DNA of 64,000 nucleotides from Ambrosia x helenae (lineage: Eukaryota; Streptophyta; Magnoliopsida; Asterales; Asteraceae). The stretch's first letter is position 1, and each line of letters opens with the position of its first letter. The DNA lies in assembly GCA_030844895.1 (NCBI GenBank), contig CM061233.1:61219468-61283467 (forward strand), written 5' to 3'. The notes under the pieces were generated by a model, which saw only the letters and a program-made list of their open reading frames with translations, was not told where the DNA came from and ran no database searches. Shown in pieces: positions 24,035-35,644 of the stretch. The position numbers were made by a program, and so were the translations under genes.

Positions 24035-24123
24035 TTTTCAAAAAATGTGTATTGCTTGAACCTTGCGCTTGAAAACCTTTCGGTCGTCGCATCCCCGTGT
24101 TTCCGCCTTGGCGGGGTGTGACA
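24035..24123 (+). repeat. Element G 3' LTR, right end
   Basis: Continuation of 6340-8765 after D. It ends GGCGGGGTGTGACA, a usual LTR 3' terminus. The next base begins element E LTR sequence at an internal position, so this is a 3' (or solo) LTR inserted into E; the presumed target copy is ACTGC at 24124-24128. Confidence 0.65.
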
Positions 24124-24630
24124 ACTGCGCTGGAAGAACTCATGCGCAAAAGACCAAAGGAGTAACTTACGCCTGGTCAACAACCACGTAGTAGTCAAAG
24201 GATAATATCATGCATGGTCAACCGCCATGCATGAATCAAGGAGATAATTCCGTGAGCCCGATACTAAAGGCAGTAAACCGTTCCATCATTCCCTCAAACT
24301 TAGCTCTTCATAACTACCTTACTAACATAATTAAGGGTAGTGGAGATCACGGTTAGGACTTGGGTAATGGTGGCATACGTCCACCTCTATATAAGGGATT
24401 ACATCCCTAGTAGGGAGGACACTTTTTGCTAACCCAAAGAGCTATCGCTAAGATAGTATCCCCATTCACCCCGTTTTTGTTACAAACTACTACCTTGTGT
24501 AGTCATCTCCCTACCCACGTCAACTCTTGTTTGCAGGTCATTCAATCCAGAAATGCTTTTAAAGGATCAAACCTGTGGAATACAATAATCTTATCATCCT
24601 TACCCGGTGGTAAGACTATTTGTTTCTTCA
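24124..24630 (+). repeat. Element E 5' LTR, first ~51 bp missing (Tat-type Ty3/gypsy)
   Basis: Aligns with 35696-36224 over its whole length, apart from a 22-bp segment present only in the right copy (about 35924-35945). The first 51 bp of the right LTR have no counterpart here because element G inserted. It contains the palindrome CATGCATGG/CCATGCATG and a TATA box (24386-24396), and ends GTTTCTTCA. Confidence 0.85.
24386..24396 (+). promoter_or_regulatory. TATA box of element E 5' LTR
   Basis: CTCTATATAAGG, repeated in the 3' LTR at 35980-35990. Confidence 0.6.
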
Positions 24631-24674
24631 TTGGTGCCATCCCTATCGGTTTTTCATCGTTCAAACTAGCAAGC
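24631..24674 (+). other. Element E primer-site region and short leader
   Basis: Begins TTGGTGCCATCCC directly after the LTR, where a primer site is expected. I cannot match it confidently to a particular tRNA. Confidence 0.45.
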
Positions 24675-26183
24675 ATGGTTTCTTTGAATGGTGCAAACCA
24701 AAACACTGCTAAAGTTGATGCAACAATTGATGATCAGATCAACAATGTTGCACCCAACACCATAACAAAGAACGTATCTCAGAAACAACCGTCTTCGACA
24801 TTCCAGTTCAACCCAATCACGGGAGGACTATCAGGAACATAGAAGAAACAGGATAACCAGTCTCTGGTAGATCCGGGCGAGTGGTTAGCCAGACAAAACT
24901 CAAAAACAATTGCAGAGTACCAGAAGATGGTTCTCGAGAAGGCCAAACTCAATGCTCATAAGACTTTGAGTTTTGGTACAATGTAGGATGACCCAGAGTC
25001 ACCTCCAGAAAACAACATTGGTCGTCGTCCAATGGGACCTCAACAGGCGGTACATGGTGGAGACCGTGGTAGAAATACTCTTGGTCAGGCCCTCATCAAC
25101 CTGGATGAGGAGCCCGACGGCTATGAATCTTAAGACGAGGTACAACATGACTCCAACCGTAAACAACGCTCTAAATCGGTTGCAAGCAATCCGGCACCAA
25201 AAGACGACGATCTTTACAAGCCCTACAAGCCAAAGACCTTTGCAAAAAGGTCAAAGTTTTGTGCGCTAATAGCTTTGGCCCCAATGCCTCAAGAATGCAA
25301 GCTCCCAAGTACGATTGGGAAATATGATGGCCTACGTGATCCAGATGATCACTTACATGCTTTTGATTGCGCGGGCAGCTCTAAACTTTGGCCCGTGCAA
25401 GATTGGTGTCACTTATTTGTCCAAACACTAACGGGAGCCGCTAGAGTTTGGTATGAAAGTTTGCCTGTTGGAAGCTTGGTGGATTTTGATGACTTGATCA
25501 GAAAGTTCAAGAATCACTTTTCACATTTACGTAAACACAAGAAGGACAAGGCGCACATTCTGCTATGCACACGCCATGAGAACGAATCATTAGAAGATTA
25601 TATAGTGCGGTAAAACAAAGATGCTCTTCAACTTGGATGCGGAGAAGAACTTACCCGTGCAGCATTTATTCACGGGGTAAGAAATGATGACTTAATGAAG
25701 TGCCTCACTGGAAAGGATGGCGTATCGACTGCTTGGGACGAAGTGATTGAAGTTGCGAAAGTTTACGCGTCTTCGGAGCGTTCCTTTCATCAAAACAAAA
25801 GTTTGCATCAGAGCGGTAACCACCATGCAGCGTCCAACAACAAAGACAAAGGGAAACAATCTGTTTGGTTCAGAATCTCTGGCTCAGCAGATGAAGGAAA
25901 GTATTCTTCTGCACAAGATGCGCGAAATTTCCTGAGTCCAAAGGGAACCCGCGATCAAAAGGGACACCAAAGAAAGAATTATGATTGGACTCCATTGTCC
26001 AAAACGCCGTCCGAAGTTCTGAAGACAGAGAAAATCCAGTTCCCAAAACCACGAGAGCTCAGTCGTAATAGACAGAATGTTGACAACAACAAATACTGCG
26101 AGTACCATGAAGACTATGGGCATTTAACGGACAATTGCTATAGCCTCAAGATGGAGATCGAGAATGCAATAAAGTCAGGCTAA
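24675..26183 (+). pseudogene. gag: Element E gag, interrupted by stop codons
   Basis: Reads in one frame from ATG 24675 but has stops near 24840, 24983, 25130, 25268, 25612 and 26181. The retrotransposon gag domain is visible around 25275-25790 (DPDDHLHAFD, GAARVWYESLP, FDDLIRKFKNHF, ESLEDYIVR), followed by a basic linker and a zinc-knuckle-like CEYHEDYGHLTDNC at 26098-26140. This wording is typical of Tat-lineage gypsy gag. The element cannot make a full Gag in this state. Several stops are single-base changes in otherwise well preserved sequence. Confidence 0.85.
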
Positions 26184-26390
26184 TTAACATATCTTGTGAA
26201 GCATATGCAGAAGAAACAGTGAGACCAAACGGAAGGAGGCGAGCCTTCCCAAAAGAAGATCCACAATCTGAATGCGCATCACGTGTATCACGCTCTGCGC
26301 CATAATTGCAATATGACTCACAGAGCCACAAGTCACAAACAAACATTTGCCGTCACCAACGACGACTCGTGACAAGAGGAACAAGTTATA

Positions 26391-27764
26391 ATGCCAAGAG
26401 TAAAAGGAGGAGCATATTCTACAGCTCCGCTGATCATCACGGGAGTCGTAGGACATTACCGTACAAGGTATATGTTCCTAGACAACGGAAGTAGCACCGA
26501 TATCATGTTCCGACAATGCTTTGAGCAGCTGAACGAGGATGATAAAGCAATAATAGTTCCTGTGACAGAGCCCATCTCAGGCTTCATACATGAGATGATA
26601 TTCCCATTGGGAATGCTCACATTTCCAATCACACTTTCAGACGGGAAACACTCGCGCACAGAAGTTTGTGACTTCATTGTTCTTCCCGTCAATTCATCAC
26701 ATGACATCTTGTTGGGACGGGAAGGCCTGGCAAAATTCAACTGCAACACATCTACACCACACCAAATGGCAGGTTTTCCTACCCGGACTGGTGTAGCCTT
26801 CATACGCGGAAACAAAAACTGCCATACTACGGATGCGCAGAAACCCGCAAAGCAATTGAAACCAACTGTCAGGACCAAACCGGAAAAATGGGTTATCAAC
26901 CCTAAATTCCCGGAACAGACAATTATCATTGGCCATGCAATCTCCGACCCCATTCGCGCGCACTTAAAGGAACTCCTCACAAAGAATATGGATATTTTTG
27001 CTTTCCAACCAGCAGATATGGTTGGTGTCCCGCGTCACATCGCGGAACACAAGCTGAATGTTTACAAGACAACCGAACCAGTTGCTCAGAAGAAGCGTAG
27101 CATAGGTCCCGAGAAAACAAAGGCCATGAATGAACAAGTGATGGAGCTGTAAAAGGCGGGTATTTTCCGCAAAAGCATATATCAAACCTGGGTAGCCAAC
27201 CCAGTAATGGTGGGAAAGTCTAACGGCAGTTGGCGCATGTGCGTGGACTACAAAGATCTAAACAAGGCTTGCCCTAAAGATTGCTACCCACTGCCGGAGA
27301 TCGATCTAAAAATTGACTCATTGGCACCGTTCAGATTCAAATACTTTCTTGATGCCTACAAAGGGTATCATCAGATCCAGATGGCTAAAGAAGATGAAGA
27401 AAAAACAGCGTTCCGTACTGATATGGGAACCTTTTGCTACACAAAGATGCCATTTGGGCTCAAGAACATTGGGGCCACATACCAGCGTTTAATGGATACA
27501 GCATTTGTGAAACAGATTGGTGTCAACTTGGAGGTCTACGTAGACGACCTCGTCATCAAAAGTAGAGAGGAAGACCAAATGCTGAACGATATCCATAAAA
27601 CCTTTGAACAGCTTCGAAGTGTGAGAATGAAGCTGAATCCAAGCAAGTGTTCCCTCGGAATGGAAGAAGGAAAGTTTTTGGGAGTCATAGTAACTAAAGA
27701 TGGCTTCCGCGCAAACCCAGACAAGATTCAAGCGATCGAGCGCATGCCATCCCGTCTTCCATAA
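26391..27764 (+). pseudogene. pol: Element E protease and reverse transcriptase
   Basis: Same frame as gag. The protease active-site region LDNGSSTDI (about 26480-26507) is followed by HDILLGREGL. Reverse transcriptase begins with GSWRMCVDYKDLNKACP (27225-27275), then YHQIQM, FRTDMGTFCYTKMPFGLKN and the catalytic EVYVDDLVIKS (27532-27564). Stops at 27150 and 27762 break it; the second coincides with a frameshift, because the following RNase H region lies in another frame. Encoded enzymes would copy element RNA into DNA; this copy is dead. Confidence 0.88.
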
Positions 27765-28981
27765 AAGAGGTCCAAACATTGATGGGACGCCTCGTAGCTT
27801 TGAACCGATTCTTGTCAAATTACGCGTCTAAATCGTTCCCTTTCGTAGATACATTAAAGAATTGCTTGAAAAAGTCCAATTTCAATTGGACCACGGAGGC
27901 AGAAAAGGCTTTTCAAGAAATGAAGGAGTGTCTGAGCAACTTGCCAACACTCACTGCGCCCTTACCAGAAGAACCACTTACATTATACTTGTCCGTTACG
28001 GATAAAGCGGTAGGCGCAGTACTCATGGTCGACAGGAAAGGGGTACAGACCCCAATCTACCATGTCAACCGTACACTCCTAGATGCAGAAACTTGTTATT
28101 CAACAAAGGAGAAGCTGGTCGTTGCACTAGTCCACGCCTCCAGAAGACTGCGCAGATTCTTTCAGGGTCACCCCATCAACATCTTGACTGACTTCCACAT
28201 TAACGACATTCTGCGCAAGCCGGAACTTTTGGGAAGGCTAGCCAAGTGGGCCATCGAGCTGAGTGAGCATTCAATTACTTATAAAGCCAGACCTTCTTTC
28301 AAGGGGCAGATCTTAGCAGACTTCGTCATGGAAGTCCCAACAGATAAGATCGAAGAGTGTCTAAACGAAGCATCATTAAGCTCAACTCCACCAGACGAAT
28401 CACAAAAGCGGGAGCTTTTTACTGATGGTGCATGCAACGATGAAGGAGTTGGCGCGGGGTTACAATTAATAACTCCGGATGGCAAAGAGTATACTTATGC
28501 AATAAGACTTGATTTCCCAACCACCAACAACGAGGCAGAATATGAAGCCCTCTTAGCAGGACTGCGCATAGCCAAAAAGATGGGGGCTCAACACATCGAA
28601 GCTTACGTCGACTCCATGTTGGTAGCAAATCACATCGATGGCTCGTATGAAGCAAGAGAGCCATCCATGATCTTGTATTTGGAACACACAAAGGAGTTTA
28701 TGCGCAACTTTAGCCATTGTAAAGTAACTCATGTGCGGTGCAGCCAGAACAAGCCAGCTGACGCCTTAAGCAAGATGGCTTCAATAGTATTCGACCACAT
28801 GACCAAAGATGTGCGGGTTGAGGTGTTAAATCACCCATCCGTACCACAACGACAAGTGAATGTGATTCAAATGGGAAAAAACTCTTGGATAACCCCCATA
28901 ATGGCTTATCTGACTAAGGGAATTCTTTCGTCTAGCAGAGCAGAGGCCAGAAAACTCCAAAACAAAGCCATGCTATTATGA
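27765..28981 (+). pseudogene. pol: Element E RNase H plus second archaeal-type RNase H
   Basis: Frame +2 relative to RT. The connection and first RNase H regions show TLYLSVTDKAVGAVLM (27984-28031) and later LADFVME. A second RNase H follows at about 28414-28790: ELFTDGACNDEGVGAGLQL, NNEAEYEALLAGLRIAKKMG, VDSMLVANHIDG and NKPADALSKMA, with the acidic residues in place. Having two RNase H domains is the hallmark of the Tat lineage. The frame ends with TGA at 28979, and homology continues past it in the same frame into integrase. Confidence 0.88.
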
Positions 28982-30047
28982 TGCATAGACTCCGCAGAAG
29001 CTACATACCTGATAAAAGACATCCATGAAGGGTCCTACGGATTACATGCGGGCCCAAGAATGGTCGTCTCCAAACTCATGAATGAGGGCTACTATTGGCC
29101 CGGAATGCACCTTGACGCAGTAGCTAAGTTGCGGAAATGCGATGCATGTCATCGACATGCACCGGTTACGCTCAGGACAAAAAACAACTTGGTACCGGTA
29201 ACAGCGGCGTGGCCTTTCCAAAAATGGGCCATTGATCTAGTGGGACCTTTTTCCCACAGCACCGGGCAATGTCAAATATCTAGTGGTAGCAATTGATTAC
29301 TTCAATAAGTGGGTGGAAGCCAAAACTTTGGCCTCAATAGATGGACGGAGCATCAAGAAGTTTATATGGGAGTTCATCATATGCAGATTCGGCTTACCAC
29401 TAGAAATTGTGAGCGCTAACGGTACGCAGTTTACGGATCAGCATTTACAAGAATGGCTCGCATCCATGAACGTCAAACAGATATTCACTTCGGTTGCGCA
29501 CACTCAAGGCAATGGCCAGGTGGAGCATGCTAACCAAAGCATTGTCGAGGGCATTAAAGCCCGATTGTGAACAAAGCGCAGTGGCTGGGTCGATGAGCTC
29601 CCCCATGTTTTATGGGCTCATCGCACATTATCTAAAACTAGCAATGGAGAGACACCATTCAGCCTAACATATAGAACCGAGGCTGTGATACCCGCGGAGG
29701 TTAGGTGTCCGTCCCCAATGGTGTTGTTCGCACAAAACAATGACAATAACAAAGAACTTCGGATGAACTTAGATCTATTGAAAGAGCGTCGGGACGCGGC
29801 CTCAATCCGCGAAGCCATTTACAAGCGAGAGATAGAGAAATACTATAATGCGCGCATTAAAGAGCATCTCTTCCGCGTAGGAGATTACGTATTCCGCAGC
29901 AATGAAGCGTCAAACACCGAAAAACCCGGTAAGCTTGCTCTCAACTGGGAAGGACCCTATAAAATACAAGAGGTGCTGGGAAAGGGTGCGTATGCTTTGG
30001 AACGTCTGGATGGCATGCCCATTCCACGCACCTGGAATGCAGCGTAA
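28982..30047 (+). pseudogene. pol: Element E integrase with altered catalytic residue
   Basis: The zinc-binding part (IHEGSYGLHAG then CDACH, 29022-29150) and first catalytic Asp (WAIDLVGPF) are in the RNase H frame. The core then moves to another frame at about 29270 (VAIDYFNKWVEAK), with a stop at 29568. The expected second Asp (in SDNGTQF-type motifs) is Ala here (SANGTQF, codon GCT at 29415); the Glu in NGQVEHANQ is kept. The C-terminal region LALNWEGPYKIQEVLGKGAY is present. Stops, frameshifts and the missing Asp make it inactive. Confidence 0.85.
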
Positions 30048-30371
30048 TTGCGCATCTGCTACATTTGAGTTTCTTTTTTCCTATTGCACTTGTAATAAAG
30101 GCCTATGGACCAATAGTTTATATTCAATAAAAGCATGTTTTCACATATCATTGAGTCATACCAAATGCATAAGAAGAACAAGCAAACAATATACAGAAGC
30201 GCAGATGATAGTACCATATATAAGCATTCCATTATCCGATTATCAAAACATACAAAAGAGAGTGGTCCAATGACATACATCAGATCACATCATCATATGA
30301 AATAAGGCTTGTTCTACACATACATATATATTTATCCACAATCTACCAAGACAAAGCTAAGGGGCATGCTT
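30048..30371 (+). other. Element E non-coding spacer after pol
   Basis: AT-rich. It contains AATAAA at about 30125, which could serve as a polyadenylation signal. No other feature seen. Confidence 0.5.
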
Positions 30372-30659
30372 CTATTCACTACCAACCTTTCGGAGTTTGA
30401 GCTTCGGAGTCTTAGGCAAGTCCCCTAGTTCTGACAATTTCTTCATCTTCAAAGGCTGGCCATCAGAGGTCCCTTGATTATCTAAATTATTAGGCCTCAT
30501 GCTCTCCTAGGACAGCAAGTAGCCACAATATTCAGCTAGCCGATCAAGGGCATCAGCAGGCAACCTGATATGAATTGGATGATGAGATAACTTCATCATC
30601 CCTTTCACAGCTACCTTTTCAAGACGATGAAGATTTTTCGACGGGATATTGGTCGACAT
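30372..30659 (-). pseudogene. Small antisense reading frame in element E (one stop)
   Basis: Reads from ATG 30659 to TAG 30372-30374, 95 codons with a single internal TAG at 30507-30509 (codon 51). The first half is basic and includes LHRLEKVAVKGMMKLSHHP and LPADALDRLAEYCGYLL; the second half is polar and ends KTPKLKLRKVGSE. I do not recognise the product. It has a TATA-like CTATATATAG on the minus strand 65-75 bp upstream (30723-30733) and lies downstream of the larger antisense gene. A true gene with one nonsense mutation is plausible; a chance open frame is the alternative. Confidence 0.45.
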
Positions 30660-30722
30660 TATTCTTAGAAGAAATGGAGTTCTTCAGGAAAGTTACTATG
30701 AGGAAATGGTATCCATGCACTT

Positions 30723-30733
30723 GCTATATATAG
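30723..30733 (-). promoter_or_regulatory. TATA-like box for small antisense frame
   Basis: CTATATATAG is palindromic, so orientation rests only on its position upstream of ATG 30659. Confidence 0.35.
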
Positions 30734-31041
30734 AAAGGGAAGTACAAGTATTTAATTACCATTAATGAAAAATACTTGATTAGTCTGGGGAAGTGTGACA
30801 GATGCCAAGTCAGAAACTGACACAAGCCATCGAAACTGTCACTTCTGCATTTAATCATGTCAGACACAGACTAACACAAGTCCCTGTCACTCCAGATGAC
30901 ATCAGCTCATGATTGGATCGCGGACAAAATGGAAAACAAGCATAACAGTGCTACATTATCATAGTAATTAAACGATAAGGATATTCGCGATCATTACAAG
31001 TCAAAACAATAACAAAGATGTTCAAAGAGCGATAAGTTCAG

Positions 31042-34000
31042 TTAATCAACAATCAAATATTGTGACACATCATCAGTACGCGGTGTTTCCTCTTGTGTAC
31101 CACCAGCTACGGACGAGGGGCCAGCTTCGCTAGCCGCAACAACCATCTTCAATTCTTCTTCTTTACAAGTTTTTTCCTCAATTTCTGCTCTAAGAAGGTC
31201 CGAATCTTCAAAATACCCGCGGAGTTCTCCAACTGGATCATCCGTCTTTAAGCACGCATTCACCACATCAAACACATCAAATGAAAGGGCCTCAAACTCC
31301 CCTTGAGCCTGCAACATCTCCGCTTCATATGGTTTATTGTAGTACGGACCTTCTTCAATCTTATTTCCATAGGCGTGATGATAAAAGCCTTCGCTAAATC
31401 CCAGATTAAGACCCTGCTTCAAAGCAGAACTGACAATTTTGGCAATGACATTTCCTAGCTTTGGCTCGTTCCACACACGCTTGACTATTTATGTAACAGT
31501 CAAAGATTCAAGTATGCACTAAAAGCAGGAAACAATCTTGCTAGAAAAGAATGAACAACTTACCCCCGCCACACCATCATGCATCAACCAATTTACACGG
31601 TCCCGGGCAGCAAGGGCAACATTGGATGCATCTTGGAAGGCCACGTGTGTCTGGTCCAATTCCACCTGAATTTGGGAACAAGAGGATTCAACCAGGGCTT
31701 TCTCTTCCTCCAATTTGACTTTATCCCGGTCAAGTGCTTGAATCTTTAGCTCTGCTTCTGACAGCGTAGTAGTGGCCTTTAAAAGGTCTTCATGTTGCTG
31801 ATTAAATTTATCAATTGTGTCAGCTAACTCCACCTGCTTAGCATCAACAGCTTTTTGCTTCTCCTCAGCATCCTTGACGAGCCGGGCATTGTCATTCTTT
31901 AACTTCTCAACTGTCGAGCGCAAATGCTCCATCTCTAGGTTGGTCTGCTGGCATGACTCTTTCCATAATCTGGAAGATTCCGCTTTCTCAGCTTTCACTT
32001 TCTTCACCTCTTCAGCCGCCTCGTGAGCCTCTTTCTTAGGAAATTCAATCTTCGAGCGGATATCAGCACGGGTAATCCGAAACTCTTCTTCGCGCTGCAG
32101 CAACGCGGCCTCAGATTCCTTTAAGTTTTGCCAGTCGCACATAAATTAATTTTCGCGACAGATAAGAGATCCAAGGCCACTCACTTGCAAGAAAGGTTCA
32201 TGGCTATATCAGTGAACAATGATCTGCGGTCCACACTATCTTGATAATCACGCTCAGCGGGTGGAACAGACAGTGTCACAAATTCTTCCGCATTTAGAGG
32301 ATTTGTAAACCGGGTAGTATCCAATATATCCCAACGCGGTTGGTAGAGCCTAGGCTGATCATAGTCGCGCGAAAGAAAACCTACCTCGTCCGCGTCCAGA
32401 CTGCCCTGCTCCGCGGGATCTCCAATTGCCCTCAGAACTGGATTTTCGGTACAACATTGTTGATCCACTAACGGATCTAATGAGATTAGTTGGTTTGCTT
32501 CTTGAAGTATCAACTGCATCAAGCTTGGACGAGTTAACATTAGCATTAGTCCCCTGCATAGAACTCTGGTCAAGAACTCGATTCCCCTCGGGTACAGGAA
32601 TCTCAGAATCTACATTCGAGGAAGACACATCATCAACTTTCTTCTTCCCAGCAGCCTTCTCAACATTCTTTAAAGCAAGCACTACGTCCTCAGTTGTTGG
32701 TTCAGCCTGTTGTTGTGGCACTTGGACAACCACCGACTCTTGGGGCTCCACATTCACTTCCATACTGTCAATATTCTGAATCACACGATCAACTTGGTCC
32801 GCAACAGGAGGGTCCAAATTCAATGTCTCTTCATTTACTCTCTCAACCAGGCTAACCTGTTCAACAACGTGAGGATCAATACATGATGTCTTATCAACTC
32901 CAGAAGTGCTTTGCTCAAATGGCGAAGTGGCAAGGAGAAGCGTAGCTGCGCATAACAAAGAAACATTAGTCACACGCTGGGAATCAAGACTCTAAATAAA
33001 ACAAGTGAACACATTTACCTGATAAATGCTTCACCGTTTTTAGTGGAAGGTTCTCACGTCTGGGTGGAGGCTTCATTGTTAATGTCAGTTGACGACCTTT
33101 AGAGGGCTTGAACATGTCAAGAGGCACGGCCGCAACACGTTCCGGCTGTGACGTTTGGGTCACTTCACCAGTTGGCCGCGGAACCTAAACTTGAGTTTGT
33201 TTTAGAGCATCCAATCTCTGCTGGAATAACTCCGCAGAAACATTTCCAGTTTGGCACGCCGGTGAACGTTGCCGGTGGCGTTTATGCTCAAGTTCTGCAT
33301 CAGACTCAGTAGCCTCATCATCATCCTCTATGATTGGGGTAGTGGACACTTTAGACTTCTTGCTTTCTTTGGAACGGTTCTTCTTAGAAGGGCCAATGTC
33401 TGCTTTGGAAATCACATTTGTACCTGAGTAATCAATAGCAAGAATACACATAATTAACTCAATACTAACCGGTACAAGCCTGCTTCTTGCGCCCTTGAGA
33501 GTGTTCCTCTAAATCTATCAAAACTTTTCTACGGGATTGAATCCCTGCGCCTGTCACAAAGGACGCACGATATTAGTACGCGGCTAACGTACACAACTGC
33601 GCACCCTTCGTGCGCATGAGGTGTCCGCACAGAAAAAATTAAAAACACAACGGATAAACTAACCTGTCCTAGTATAAGGCTTTGGAGGGTCAACAAGCTG
33701 CGGAGCTAAGAAATTAGACCTTAACCTTTCAACCAACGACTGCGCACCCTGAGGAGCTTGATTATACACAACATGTGCACTACCTCTTTGCGCAAATAAA
33801 TCGAACAAAGACATACCTGTCACACAGTACACAAGAACGTGTCGTAAGCATATGTTAAATACAGTAATATGATCGACAATACACGTGAAATAATACCTTC
33901 TTCCGGAACGCATGGATCATACCCTACTGGATTGCGCAGCTGGCTCAAACCCAGCATCACCAGCACCCCTTCTGGACACTTTTCCATGACAAGTGGAGTA

Positions 34001-34657
34001 GCGTGAGCGCAAAGATACTTACACCATTCTTGATTCTTGTAATCTTCTATAGGAGGAAATTCAGAAATATTCTCCTTCAAGCCCACGGTCATCCACTACA
34101 AGGGGGAAGGGATGACCTCACGGTTGACATAGAAGAATTTCTCCTTCCAGTCGTACATTGACTTAAGATTTTCAGACACAATCTGCTTTACCTTCCTACG
34201 AGTACCAAGGCTATACCAACCAATTCCCCCACGGGAAACTTCAAGCACATAAAATACGTTCAATCTCTCAAACGTAGGCTCCATGTCTAAAGCCCTGCAT
34301 GTTGCCTCAAAATGTAATAACCGTAGCCACCCAAATGGAGCCATTTGAGTCGGATGAACACCGTAAGTAAGTAGGGTGTTCACTACAAAATTTGTGGTGG
34401 GGAGTCGGAAGCAACACTTGGAAAAAAACTGCTTCATACAACGCAATCTTACCTTCTGTAGCGTGTAGAGCAGTCTTGCCCTCAGCAGGAAGTTCAGGAT
34501 CCCATTCCTTCAGAATCCCATATTGATCAAGAAATGTAGTAAATGATTCCTTCTCCCACTTAATCGTGGTAGTATCAATATTTTTGGATGACGTATCATC
34601 CTTGACAGACTCAGACGCTTTGGTTGGATCATGAGTGGCCTGGGAATCTTGAGACAT
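31042..34657 (-). pseudogene. Element E antisense gene, multi-exon, gypsy-type transposon domain plus coiled coil
   Basis: Antisense to E and downstream of pol. Exon 1 (34657-33897) has the plant domain known as putative gypsy type transposon (Transposase_28, PF04195): FFSKCCFRLPTTNF, PTQMAPFGWLRLLHFE and LNVFYVL. It is broken by a frameshift in the T-run near 34418 and a stop near 34096. Introns with good sites follow: 33896-33817, 33663-33551, 33469-33424 (only 46 nt) and 33018-32946. Acidic linker exons come next, with a stop at 33187 and a frameshift near 32470. A heptad-rich coiled coil occupies 32115-31575, then a donor GTAAGT near 31562 and a last exon (about 31485-31042) ending SQYLIVD. 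Antisense genes of this class are known in Tat elements; their function is not established. Confidence 0.75.
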
Positions 34658-34881
34658 GATGGAAGTATTGAAGAATTTGAAATTAAATTGAATGAGAGAC
34701 GTTTCAGATATTTGAATATCAGACGAGAGAAATAGAGAAGGAGTGGGAAACAGTAAATTTGAAATGATTATATAGGCTATGCAATTAATACGGCTGACGT
34801 CATGTCACGTGGGCTAGACGCCTTTTTCAAACATGAGTCCAATCAGAAGACAACATATGTGTGACAGAAGAAAGGGCGACT
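34658..34881 (-). promoter_or_regulatory. Putative promoter of the element E antisense gene
   Basis: On the minus strand a TATA-like GCCTATATAATC (34766-34777) lies about 110 bp upstream of the ATG at 34657. Confidence 0.45.
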
Positions 34882-35265
34882 AGGGGTGCAAACAAGCCGA
34901 GCCGAGCCCGAGCTCGACCAGGCTCGAACTCGAGCTCGATTAAGTTATAAGAGCTCGAGCTCGAGCTCGAGCTCGGCTCGGGCTCGGCTCATTTAGTATT
35001 TATTAGTTAATATATTAGATAAAAATAATATAAATAATTGTTCATTTAGGCTCGTGAGCTCAATAAGTGAGGCTCGGGCTCGGGGCTCATTTACTAAACA
35101 ACTTTAAATGAATGATAAATATTATTAAATATTAAAAAAACTAATATTATACTAGGCTCGATAAGGGTCGATGAGCCTAACGAGCTTCACATGACAGGCT
35201 CGAGCTTGAGCTTGATAAATAAACGAGCTTTGTTTTAGGCTTAAGCTCGGCTCGTTTTGAGCTTT
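34882..35265. repeat. AGCTCG-rich dispersed repeat (MITE-like)
   Basis: Starts CTAGGGGTGCAAAC and is filled with GAGCTCGAGCTCG and its reverse complement in three clusters (34900-34990, 35050-35085, 35155-35260) separated by AT-rich spacers. The opening resembles the hAT-type MITE end CAGGGGTGCAAA, but I find no matching inverted end or target duplication, so the class is open. Confidence 0.6.
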
Positions 35266-35633
35266 TTTCTGGTGACCCCACACGCGCCACACGCGCCCAC
35301 TCGCCTGACACAAGTACTGAAACGTGTCTGTCAACTGTCACCTCTCACATCAATTCAAAACTGCCAGCACAACCACACGTTTTCAAATTCATGGGGAATT
35401 GACAATTGTCCACTATGGATTGCTGACGTGTCATGTGGCCGCGGAATGCTGACGAAGAATTGACATTTACGTTCTCCGCACTACAACATTGCGCAAGGAT
35501 ACTCCCCTCAATTCCGCATACCACGGGAAACATACAATACAATACTGATGAGCTATCATCAAGACTACAATAATATTAAGTCCAGCATCTTTCCTACCAC
35601 ACCATAAATTCAGAGATAGAAGACACACTAGAC
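35266..35633. other. Element E spacer before 3' LTR
   Basis: No coding frame or repeat recognised. Confidence 0.4.
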
Positions 35634-35644
35634 TGGGGGGACGA
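35634..35644 (+). other. Polypurine tract of element E
   Basis: TGGGGGGACGA immediately precedes the LTR start TGGGATTGGG. Confidence 0.6.
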
